Origin: Thermoanaerobaculum sp.
GTDB taxonomy: Bacteria > Acidobacteriota > Thermoanaerobaculia > Multivoradales > UBA5704
Length of the DNA stretch: 50,416 bases
Direction of reading: 5' to 3'
NCBI GenBank assembly: GCA_021154885.1
Contig: JAJKHS010000043.1
Span: 1-50,416 of the forward strand
Shown here: piece by piece, positions 22,912 through 29,948 of the stretch
Layout: every line of letters starts with the position of its first letter
Numbering within the stretch: the stretch's first letter is position 1
The notes under the pieces: model-generated
Told to the model about the DNA's origin: nothing
Seen by the model: the letters and a program-made list of their open reading frames with translations, nothing else
Databases searched by the model: none
Program-made: the position numbers and the translations under genes

Positions 22912-24984
22912 CTACCCCGTACCGGTCAGCAGAAATTCCGCCCGCCGGATGCGCTCGTCGACGCTGCCGTGGAGGATCAGCTCCCGGCACTCGAAGGCGG
23001 GGAGAGGCGGGCTGAAGAGGTAGCCCTGAAAGCGGTCGCAGCCCAGGCCCTCCAGCCAGCGCCACTGCTCCCGGGTCTCCACCCCCTCGGCGATGACGCC
23101 GAGCCCGAGGCTCACCGCCAGCGCGATCACGGCCGCCGCCACCTCTTCGCCGCCGTGCCCTCGCCCGAGGGTGTGGACGAAGGAGCGGTCCACCTTCAGC
23201 GTGTCGATGGGGAAGGTGGTCAGGTAGGAGAGGGACGAGTAGCCGGTGCCGAAGTCGTCGATGGCGATGCGCACGCCCAGGTCCTTGAGGCCGCGCAGCA
23301 TGCCGAGCGTCGCCCCGGCGTTGTGCATGGCGAGCGTCTCGGTGATCTCCAGCTCGAGGGAGAACGGCGGCAGGCCCGTCTCCGCCAGCACGCCCTGGAT
23401 ACGCTGCAGGAGATCCGGCTGCTGGAAGGAGCGGGGCGAGAGGTTCACCGCCAGCCGCAGCTCCGAGGCTCCGGCGACTCGCCACTCCTGGACCTCCCGG
23501 CAGGCCTGGCGCAGCACCCAGAGGTCCAGGGGCACGGCGAGGCCGGAGGCGTCGGCGAGCCAGAGGAACTCGCCCGGCGTCATCAGCCCGCGCACGGGGT
23601 GGCGCCAGCGCAGCAGCGCCTCCACCCCTTCGAGCACGCGCCGCTCCGAGTCCAGCACCGGCTGGTAGAAGAGCACCAGCTCGCCGGGCTCCTGGGCCAG
23701 CGCCTTGCGCAGGTCCGCCTCCAGGGCGAGCTGCTCCAGGGTGTTGGAGTCCATGCTCGCGGTGAAGATCTGATAATCGTCCCGCCGCGTCTCCTTGGCC
23801 CGGTACATGGCGATCTCGGCCCGCTTGAGGAGCGTTTCGGCGTCGCCGCCGTCCTCCGGGAAGCGGCTGATGCCCAGGCTGGCCGTCAGGTAGATCTCCC
23901 GTCCCTGGAGGGCGAAGGGGAGGCGGAGGATGGCCAGCAGCTTCTCGGCCATGCGGCAGAGCGCGGCCTCGCCTTCCACCGCCGGCAGCAGCACGGCGAA
24001 CTCGTCCGCCGCCACCCGGGCCAGCAGGTCGGTGCCCCCGAGGCTGGTCCGCAGCCGCTCCGCCACCGACCGCAGCAGCTCGTCGCCGGAACGGTTGCCC
24101 AGCGACTCGTTGACGATCTTGAAGCGGTCCAGGTCGAGGAAGAGCACCGCCACCCGCTCGCCGCGAGGCTCCGCGCGTTCGAGGGCCCCTCTCAGCGACT
24201 GCACCAGGAGATTGCGGTTGGGCAGGTCGGTAAGGGGGTCGTGGTATGCCAGGTGCTCGATGCGGTCCGCGGTGGCCAGCACCCGCTGGCGCTCGTCCTC
24301 CAGCAGCCAGACGACCATGCCGATCCCGATCAGCGCCTCGAACAGGAAATCGAACGGGCTGAGATAGGCGACGTAGGACAGGGACCCGGTGACGAAATTC
24401 TGCACGACGACGATCGCGAGGTAGTGGAGCTGATGGAGACCGAAGAGCAGGAAGGAGAACGCCACCATGCGGCGCCCGATCCCGGACACGGGCGCGCGGT
24501 GGCTGCGCCAGACGCCCCAGCTCGCGACGACGAACGCCACCCCCTGGAGGAGGAGCCGCAGGCCCACCCGCGCCACTTCCCGGAGATAGGGACTGAAGCC
24601 GAGCGAGGTGACGGTTACGATCACCGCGAGCAGGGCGAGGCCGGCGAGCACGGTCGTCCGCAGGCGCGCCGGGAGCGCTTTCTCGGTGACCACCTCCCAG
24701 GTGCCGAACAGCAGCAGCACCGCCTGCCAGTAGCCCGCCGCCAGCCCGGCGGTGGAGATGGCGAGGCGCAGCGGCGGCGGCACCCCCAGGTGGGAGAAAT
24801 AGAGGAGCAGCGCCACCGCGCCCCCGGCCTGGGAGACGCAGAAGGCCCACCAGCTCCAGGCCCAGGTGAGGAGATATCGCCGCCCATAGGTACGGTGAAA
24901 GCCGGCGAGGATCATCGCCAGGACGATGGCCCCCAAGGCTTGAGCGAGATTGCTCGTGAAGATCACGAGCGTGCTGCTGATCAT
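22912..24984 (-). CDS. Membrane cyclic-di-GMP phosphodiesterase with degenerate GGDEF and intact EAL
   Basis: The 690-residue protein has about seven predicted membrane helices in residues 8-228. A GGDEF-type domain (about 245-405) carries AADEF (325-329) in place of GGDEF and lacks the RxxD inhibitory site, so it should not make cyclic di-GMP; it may bind GTP allosterically. The EAL domain (about 420-675) keeps EALLR (455-459), AVNLSP with N514, the ELEITET acidic residues, DDFGTG (576-581), LKVD and EGVET (633-637), and should hydrolyse cyclic di-GMP. The ATG at 24984 is 33 nt after the kinase-like gene's stop. It is third in a likely operon with the kinase-fold and MscS-FHA genes. Confidence 0.9.
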   Translation of the reverse strand: MISSTLVIFTSNLAQALGAIVLAMILAGFHRTYGRRYLLTWAWSWWAFCVSQAGGAVALLLYFSHLGVPPPLRLAISTAGLAAGYWQAVLLLFGTWEVVTEKALPARLRTTVLAGLALLAVIVTVTSLGFSPYLREVARVGLRLLLQGVAFVVASWGVWRSHRAPVSGIGRRMVAFSFLLFGLHQLHYLAIVVVQNFVTGSLSYVAYLSPFDFLFEALIGIGMVVWLLEDERQRVLATADRIEHLAYHDPLTDLPNRNLLVQSLRGALERAEPRGERVAVLFLDLDRFKIVNESLGNRSGDELLRSVAERLRTSLGGTDLLARVAADEFAVLLPAVEGEAALCRMAEKLLAILRLPFALQGREIYLTASLGISRFPEDGGDAETLLKRAEIAMYRAKETRRDDYQIFTASMDSNTLEQLALEADLRKALAQEPGELVLFYQPVLDSERRVLEGVEALLRWRHPVRGLMTPGEFLWLADASGLAVPLDLWVLRQACREVQEWRVAGASELRLAVNLSPRSFQQPDLLQRIQGVLAETGLPPFSLELEITETLAMHNAGATLGMLRGLKDLGVRIAIDDFGTGYSSLSYLTTFPIDTLKVDRSFVHTLGRGHGGEEVAAAVIALAVSLGLGVIAEGVETREQWRWLEGLGCDRFQGYLFSPPLPAFECRELILHGSVDERIRRAEFLLTGTG

Positions 24985-25017
24985 GTGGCGCTATCTTAGT
25001 GCATCGCGGACTGCGAT

Positions 25018-25971
25018 CTACCGCAACAGGAAAAACGCCAAAGCCAGCAGGGCCAGCACGGCGAGAGCGATTCCCGCATAGAGCAACGTCCTCTTGCCGC
25101 CGCCTTCGCCGCCCCGCAGCAGGGAGCCCGCCTCGCGGATCTCGGTGAGCACCCGCAGGCGCAGGGTCTCCTCCAGCCGCTCCAGGGCCGCCAGCAGGTC
25201 CTGGGCGCTGGCGTAGCGCTCGTCGGGCCGGCGGCCGAGACAGCGCAGGGCCACCACGTCCACCTCGGACGGCACGTCCGGATTGAGCTGGCTCGGCAGG
25301 CCGAACTTGGGGCCGGGCGAGCGGCCGGTGAGCATCTCGTGGAAGATGGCGCCGGCCGAGTAGAGGTCCGCCCGGGCGTCGACCGCGGCCTTGTTGTCCA
25401 TGGTCTCGGGCGCCAGGTAATAGAGGGCGCCGAGGCGGATCTCGCCGGTGGAGAGCGTCGCCGTGAGGCTCTGGGCGGCGATCGACTCGAAGCCGCTGGC
25501 CCCCAGGTCGGAGATCTTGACGGTGGCGAAGTCGGGCGAGACCAGGACGTTGCGCGGCGTGAGGTTGCGGTGCACCCAGCCGTTCTGGTGGGCGTGCGCC
25601 AGCCCGCGGCAGACCCCCCGCATCACGGCGAACGCCTCGGGGAGGGAGACGCGCCGGGCTTTCAGCGCGCGGTCGAGGGACGTCCCCTCCACCATTTCCA
25701 TGGCGACGTAGAGCCGGTCGCCGTGCTGGCCCGTCCCCAGGACGTGCACCAGGTGCGGGTGCCGGGTGACGGGGGCCACGGCGGCGAGCTCGCGATGGAA
25801 GCGCTCGACTGCGGCGGGATCCTCCGTCAGGCGGCGCGGGAAGAGCTTGAGGGCGACCGGCCGCCCCTTGGCGTCCTCCGCCCGATAGACCGTGGACTGC
25901 CCGGCCTTGCCGAGCAATTCGCGCACGCGATAGGGACCGATGGCTTCAGGAATGGTCGGTGGCTGTGGCAT
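25018..25971 (-). CDS. Tail-anchored Ser/Thr kinase-fold protein, predicted pseudokinase
   Basis: The 317-residue protein has a Hanks-type kinase fold: glycine loop LLGKAGQSTVY, VALK with K42, alpha-C Glu61, DLG at 155-157 and APE at 187-189. The catalytic loop reads HRNLTPRN (134-141). The essential HRD Asp is Asn136, and the usual Lys is Thr138, so phosphotransfer is predicted to be lost or strongly reduced while ATP binding could remain. One membrane helix at about 295-316 anchors the kinase fold on the cytosolic side, with no extracytoplasmic domain. It starts 12 nt after the MscS-FHA gene and precedes the EAL gene. The neighbouring FHA domain suggests a phospho-dependent partnership. Confidence 0.88.
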   Translation of the reverse strand: MPQPPTIPEAIGPYRVRELLGKAGQSTVYRAEDAKGRPVALKLFPRRLTEDPAAVERFHRELAAVAPVTRHPHLVHVLGTGQHGDRLYVAMEMVEGTSLDRALKARRVSLPEAFAVMRGVCRGLAHAHQNGWVHRNLTPRNVLVSPDFATVKISDLGASGFESIAAQSLTATLSTGEIRLGALYYLAPETMDNKAAVDARADLYSAGAIFHEMLTGRSPGPKFGLPSQLNPDVPSEVDVVALRCLGRRPDERYASAQDLLAALERLEETLRLRVLTEIREAGSLLRGGEGGGKRTLLYAGIALAVLALLALAFFLLR

Positions 25972-25983
25972 CGCTCTCGAAGA

Positions 25984-27279
25984 TCAATCGATTTCAAAGA
26001 TCATAACCGTGTCGCCGATCGCGATGCGGTCGAAGGGCCTGAGCACCGCCCGCTCGGCCGGCCTGCCGTTGACCCGCGTGCCGTGGCTGCTGCCCAGGTC
26101 GGTCATCACCCAGGCGCCGTCCTCCCAGGCGAGCCGGAGGTGCTCCTTGCTGGCGTTGGGATCGGTGAGGGCGAGGCCGCAGGCGCGGGAGCGGCCCACC
26201 GTGGCCGGCTGCGCGCCGTCGAGAGCCAGCGAGCGGCCGCGCTCCGCCCCTTCGGCCACGTAGAGCTGGGCCGGCGGCGGCCCTCCCTGTGCCGCGCGCC
26301 GCGCCGCGGCGTGCCGCGGGTGCTCCGGCCGCGAGATCTCCAGCGTCTGGATGGGGTAGGGGATGACGATCCCCTCCTTGTGGAACTCCTCCCAGACGCG
26401 GGCCCGCACCTCGCTGTCGATGCGCGGCCCCTGCGCCATGTCCTCGATCCAGATGCGCAGCTCGTAGAGGACGGCGCTGGCCTCGAAGGCGAGGACGTAG
26501 ACCTCCGGCGCCGGCTTGTCCAGCACCCCCGGCACGCCGGCGGCGCAGTCGAGCAGCACCCGGCGCACGTGGTAGGGCGGCTCGTCGAAGTGGGCCGGAA
26601 CCTTGATCCGCTCCATGTGCAGCGGATGGGGGTAGTAGTAGTTCAGCACCCGTTCGTCGGCCAGCTTGCTGTTGGGGATCACCAGGTTGTCGTTGTCGCG
26701 CGTCCGCAGGTGGGTGGTGCGCCAGGTGATGGCCATCACCCGCCCTTCCTGCTCGCCCACCCGGATCCAGTCGTTGATGCGGAACGGCTTCTCGACGCTG
26801 ATCACCAGGCCGGCGAAGAAGTTGCCGAGGATGGGCTGGAGGGCGAGGCCCAGCACCAGCGAGGTCACAGCGCTGGTGGCGATGAGCGGCGCCACGTCGA
26901 GCCTGGGGAACGAGATGCGCAGCGTCACCAGGGCGGTGACCAGGTAGACCAGGAGCATGGTCACGGCCGGCAGGAGCGGCGGCAGGCGCATGCCGCGGCG
27001 CGCCGTCAGGTGGACTTCGAACAGGTACAACCCCAGCAGCCGGAAGACCGTGATGAGCCCGAGGAAGAGGGCGGCCCAGGCCAGGGCCTCCGCCAGCGCC
27101 GCCGGCTGCCAGGCGGGATCGAGCAGGCGGAAGACCTCGAGCGCCGCCACTGCGGCCCCCACGTAGAGGGGGAAGGCGAGCTGGCGCATCCAGAAGAAGC
27201 GCCGGCCGAGCGCGGCCACGGCCACGATCAGCAGCGCGAGCAGGCCGGCGCTGCCCAGTACGGCGAGGGTCATCCACAA
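25984..27279 (-). CDS. MscS-type mechanosensitive channel fused to a C-terminal FHA domain
   Basis: The 431-residue inner-membrane protein has four or five predicted helices (about 4-22, 35-52, 62-85, 103-122, 128-160). The last contains the small-residue pore-lining pattern and leads into LALQPILGNFFAGLVI and EKPFRINDWIRVG, the MscS beta domain. The vestibule domain continues to about 312 (IPYPIQTLEI). Residues about 337-431 are an FHA phosphothreonine-binding domain with GRS (362-364), SKEH (377-380) and LGSSHGTRVNG (395-405). The start is TTG at 27279 with ggagg 7 nt upstream; an ATG two codons in is possible. It leads the operon with the pseudokinase and EAL genes. Confidence 0.88.
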   Translation of the reverse strand: MWMTLAVLGSAGLLALLIVAVAALGRRFFWMRQLAFPLYVGAAVAALEVFRLLDPAWQPAALAEALAWAALFLGLITVFRLLGLYLFEVHLTARRGMRLPPLLPAVTMLLVYLVTALVTLRISFPRLDVAPLIATSAVTSLVLGLALQPILGNFFAGLVISVEKPFRINDWIRVGEQEGRVMAITWRTTHLRTRDNDNLVIPNSKLADERVLNYYYPHPLHMERIKVPAHFDEPPYHVRRVLLDCAAGVPGVLDKPAPEVYVLAFEASAVLYELRIWIEDMAQGPRIDSEVRARVWEEFHKEGIVIPYPIQTLEISRPEHPRHAAARRAAQGGPPPAQLYVAEGAERGRSLALDGAQPATVGRSRACGLALTDPNASKEHLRLAWEDGAWVMTDLGSSHGTRVNGRPAERAVLRPFDRIAIGDTVMIFEID

Positions 27280-27320
27280 GGCGGCACCTCCGGAGGAGAC
27301 GGGGAGATTCTATCCCGGCC

Positions 27321-27351
27321 TTTACCGCGAGGCCCGCCGGCGCGCTAGAAT
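27321..27351 (+). promoter_or_regulatory. Candidate promoter of the DinB-family gene
   Basis: TTTACC (27321-27326) and TAGAAT (27346-27351) match the consensus at 4/6 and 5/6 positions but are 19 bp apart, slightly longer than ideal. The start codon lies 43 nt after the -10. It shares the short gap with the divergent MscS-FHA gene. Confidence 0.35.
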
Positions 27352-27393
27352 CCCCCGGTCATTCAGCATCCACACATCCACAAAGGAGAGGTC

Positions 27394-27987
27394 ATGAGAA
27401 GATTTTTCGGTTCGACGGCTGTCCTGGCCCTGGCGCTCGCCCTGGCGCTGCCGGTCCTGGCCCAGGACAAGGCGATGGAGAAGAAGGCGGAGGCGAGGCC
27501 TGCGGCGGCGGCCGCTGCCGGCGGCGCCAAGGCCGACCTGCTGCGCAGCCTCGGGGACGCTCAGAAGAAGCTCATCTCCCTGGCCGAGGCCATACCGGCC
27601 GAGAAGTACACCTGGCGCCCCGGCGAGGGCGTGCGCTCGGTGGGCGAGGTCTTCGCCCACGTGTCGGGCGCCAACTACTTCATCCCCACCCTCTGGGGAG
27701 CCAAGATGCCCGCCGGCGTCGATCCCCGTGGCTTCGAGAAGGAGGGGGGCGACAAGGCCAAGACGGTCGACACGCTCAAGAAATCGTTCGACCACGTCAC
27801 GCAGGCCATCCAGAGCGTGCCCGACGCCGACCTGGGCAAGGCGGTCAAGATCTTCGACCATGAGGGCACCTACCGGGAGGCGATCCTCGTCGTCGTCAGC
27901 CACGCCCACGAGCACCTCGGCCAGTCGATCGCCTATGCGCGCTCGAACGGCGTCGTGCCGCCGTGGAGCCAGAAGGGCGGGATGTAG
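27394..27987 (+). CDS. Secreted DinB-family protein
   Basis: The 197-residue protein starts with a signal peptide (about 1-23, LALPVLA-Q) and an Ala-rich linker. A four-helix DinB/YfiT domain follows from about residue 48. Candidate metal ligands are His in EVFAHVSGANY and the pair in VVSHAHEHLGQSIAYAR, the usual three-His arrangement. The closing GVVPPWS is typical of the family. Members include thiol-dependent transferases, but secreted forms are mostly uncharacterised. The start at 27394 has aaaggagag with good spacing. It stands alone between the signalling operon and the HTH-TPR locus. Confidence 0.85.
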   Translation: MRRFFGSTAVLALALALALPVLAQDKAMEKKAEARPAAAAAAGGAKADLLRSLGDAQKKLISLAEAIPAEKYTWRPGEGVRSVGEVFAHVSGANYFIPTLWGAKMPAGVDPRGFEKEGGDKAKTVDTLKKSFDHVTQAIQSVPDADLGKAVKIFDHEGTYREAILVVVSHAHEHLGQSIAYARSNGVVPPWSQKGGM

Positions 27988-28060
27988 GCCCCTCACCGGG
28001 AGAGACAAATCGAGCCCCTCTCCTTCAGGAGAGGGGCTGGGGGAGCCGCCCCCCTCACCC
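27988..28060. repeat. Short copy of the G/C-rich interspersed repeat
   Basis: Blocks cctcaccgggagaga, gcccctctccttcaggagagg and cccccctcacccc follow the DinB stop and run into the convergent regulator's 3' end. The central part, cccctctccttcaggagagggg, is a near-perfect hairpin and may terminate transcription from both sides. Confidence 0.5.
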
Positions 28061-29449
28061 CATCCGGCGCAGCTCCTGCAACCAGCCGCGGGCCAGCTCG
28101 GCAGTGACAGTCTCCTGGCGCACGGCTTCGCAGAACAGCTCGACGGAAGCCAGGGTCTCCCGGGCGACCCGCTGGGCGGCGAAGATCGGGGCCAGCTCGG
28201 CGGCGATTTCCCGGACCTCCGCGGTCCGCCCATCCTCCAGATAGAGCACCGCCAGCTCCAGGGTGGCGACCGCCGTGTCGTAGGCAATCTCGCGGCGGAG
28301 GAATTCTCTCCGCACCCGGTCGAGAAGCTCCTCGGCCTCGGCGCGCCGGCCGAAGCCGGCCTCTATCTTGGATTGCAGCCACAGCACGCGCACGCTGTCG
28401 AGCGGGCGGCCGCCCGACTCTGCCATGGCCTGCACCTGGGGTAGCCGCTCCGCGGCTTCCTCGAATTTCTCCAGGTGCACGAGGTTGACGATGCGATTGA
28501 AGCGCACGCCGAAGAGGAGCCGCGGCTCGCGCGCTTCATTGATCCGTGCCTCGGCGTCTTGCAGCGTGGCGAGGGCCTGCTCGGGCTCGCCCTGCTGTTC
28601 GAGCGTGAATGCCTTGTTGAGAAGTATGCGGCTTGCGGTCTCAGACGAGGCGAGAGCGAGGGCTTTGTCGTGCAGCTTCAAGGCTTCGGCGAAACATCCC
28701 TGGTGCCTGCGAAGCGACGCCTGCCCGTCCGGCAGGCGCCAGTGCGCGAGGAGGATGGGCGTGGCGCCGGCCCAAGCCGCCCAAAGCTTCTCGGCACGCT
28801 GAAAGGCCGTCTCGGCGCCCGGCAACGCTCCGCCCACCCTTCGCGCGTTGCCGAGGAAGATCCAACAGTAGCTTTCAAGCTTCAACCGGCGGGCTCCCTT
28901 CCCCGGCGCGCGTTCGGCGGCGCGGAGGGCCAGCTCGGCGAGCTTCAAGGCCCGCTCCGCCTCGCCGGCTGCGACCGCTTCGCTCTCGTGGCAGAGTCGC
29001 TCGACGAAGCGCCAGACCTTCACCTCCCAGGAAACTTCAGCAGGCGCAGGTGGCATTGAAGGGTCGGCCAGCTCCACGAGGAGGGCGGCCAGCGCCGCCC
29101 GGCGAACGTCGGACAGGACATCGTCGAGCGCGGCGACGGCCGGTTCCAGCTCCGTGAAAAGCCCGGCGGTGAAGCGGGCCAGGGCAGCGCGGCCGGCGCG
29201 GACGGCCGGCAGGTGGCAGGCCTCGACGAGCTCGAGCGGCAGCCTCGAGCTCTTCACGATCTTCTCGTAGCTCTTACGCGGCATCCGCCGGCCCTTCTCG
29301 AAACGCCGTACCGAACTGGAGTCGAGGCCGGCTTCGGCCGCCAGCTCCTCCTGGGTCCAGCCGTGGAAGGCCCGCAGGTGCGGCAGCAGCACTCTCTGGT
29401 CCTCCGGTTTCACGGGGTCTTTCGTCCTCGCCTCGATGGGATCTTTCAT
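28055..29449 (-). CDS. HTH-TPR transcriptional regulator (RRNPP-like architecture), intact paralogue
   Basis: The 464-residue protein has an N-terminal XRE-type helix-turn-helix (about 22-58, WTQEELAAEAGLDSSSVRRF). About 380 residues of TPR-like helical repeats follow, including ALKLHDKALALASSETA, LLNKAFTLEQQGEPEQALAT and FEEAAERLPQVQAM. This DNA-binding-plus-TPR arrangement is that of RRNPP peptide-responsive regulators. The start is ATG at 29449 with gaggag upstream, preferred over GTG at 29470. It is transcribed divergently from the secreted repeat-peptide gene at 29559 and lies parallel to a frameshifted paralogue. An inverted repeat at 29487-29504 is a candidate operator. The ligand is unknown; the peptide is a hypothesis. 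Confidence 0.85.
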   Translation of the reverse strand: MKDPIEARTKDPVKPEDQRVLLPHLRAFHGWTQEELAAEAGLDSSSVRRFEKGRRMPRKSYEKIVKSSRLPLELVEACHLPAVRAGRAALARFTAGLFTELEPAVAALDDVLSDVRRAALAALLVELADPSMPPAPAEVSWEVKVWRFVERLCHESEAVAAGEAERALKLAELALRAAERAPGKGARRLKLESYCWIFLGNARRVGGALPGAETAFQRAEKLWAAWAGATPILLAHWRLPDGQASLRRHQGCFAEALKLHDKALALASSETASRILLNKAFTLEQQGEPEQALATLQDAEARINEAREPRLLFGVRFNRIVNLVHLEKFEEAAERLPQVQAMAESGGRPLDSVRVLWLQSKIEAGFGRRAEAEELLDRVRREFLRREIAYDTAVATLELAVLYLEDGRTAEVREIAAELAPIFAAQRVARETLASVELFCEAVRQETVTAELARGWLQELRRMG

Positions 29450-29486
29450 CCTCGGCTCCTCTGCGTGCACACTCAGCGGGCACGGC

Positions 29487-29504
29487 GGTGTGTTTTTCTA
29501 CACC
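29487..29504. promoter_or_regulatory. Inverted repeat, candidate operator between regulator and peptide gene
   Basis: GGTGT (29487-29491) and ACACC (29500-29504) flank gtttttct. On the minus strand this reads ggtgtagaaaaacacacc. A related string, agtagagaaagtaca, occurs at 31500-31514 upstream of the second regulator. It sits in the 109-bp divergent intergenic region, where an autoregulatory HTH site would be expected. Confidence 0.35.
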
Positions 29505-29558
29505 TTGCGTCCGGCGGCCGATCCAGGCTGCCCGACTCGCTCCGGAAAGGAGATCTCC

Positions 29559-29903
29559 ATGCCGCGAATCCCCTTGGTTCGCCGGGTCGTCGTCCTGTTG
29601 CTCATTCTAGCTGTCGCAGCTCCCTTGGCGGCGGCGCCGGTCCATCGCTCCGATCCAGCCCGTTTCAAGGCCATAGCGCCTCTCGCCAACCTGTGGAGCT
29701 GGCTCTACCACGTTTGGGAAGAGAACGGCTGCATGATCGACCCGAGCGGCCGCTGCCTGCCCGGAGCCGTCCCCGTTCCGCCGGCCGGTGCGGACAACGG
29801 CTGCATGATCGACCCAGGTGGTCGCTGCCACTCCGCGGCGAGCCCTCTGCCAGCGGCGGACAACGGGTGCGGAATCGATCCCTGGGGCCGCTGCGGGAGC
29901 TGA
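29559..29903 (+). CDS. Small secreted protein with three 12-residue two-cysteine repeats
   Basis: The 114-residue protein has a signal peptide (about 1-26, VAAPLAAA) and an aromatic stretch (ANLWSWLYHVWE). It then carries three repeats: ENGCMIDPSGRC (55-66), DNGCMIDPGGRC (79-90) and DNGCGIDPWGRC (101-112). Spacers of 12 and 10 residues are rich in Pro and Ala. The six cysteines, two per unit with spacing C-x7-C, suggest disulphide-closed loops. No family is recognised. The ATG has aaaggag 6 nt upstream. It lies between two HTH-TPR regulators and is divergent from the intact one, so it may be a peptide precursor, signal or secreted effector regulated by them. Confidence 0.8.
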   Translation: MPRIPLVRRVVVLLLILAVAAPLAAAPVHRSDPARFKAIAPLANLWSWLYHVWEENGCMIDPSGRCLPGAVPVPPAGADNGCMIDPGGRCHSAASPLPAADNGCGIDPWGRCGS

Positions 29904-29948
29904 CAAGCCTGAGATTCGGCGGGTCGCCCCTGGGGCCGGCCCGCTGAC

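Noticed and set aside
29721-29894. CRISPR or minisatellite reading of the three similar DNA units
   Set aside because: The similarity follows the codon frame of a secreted protein with conserved cysteines. Synonymous differences show protein-level, not DNA-level, conservation.
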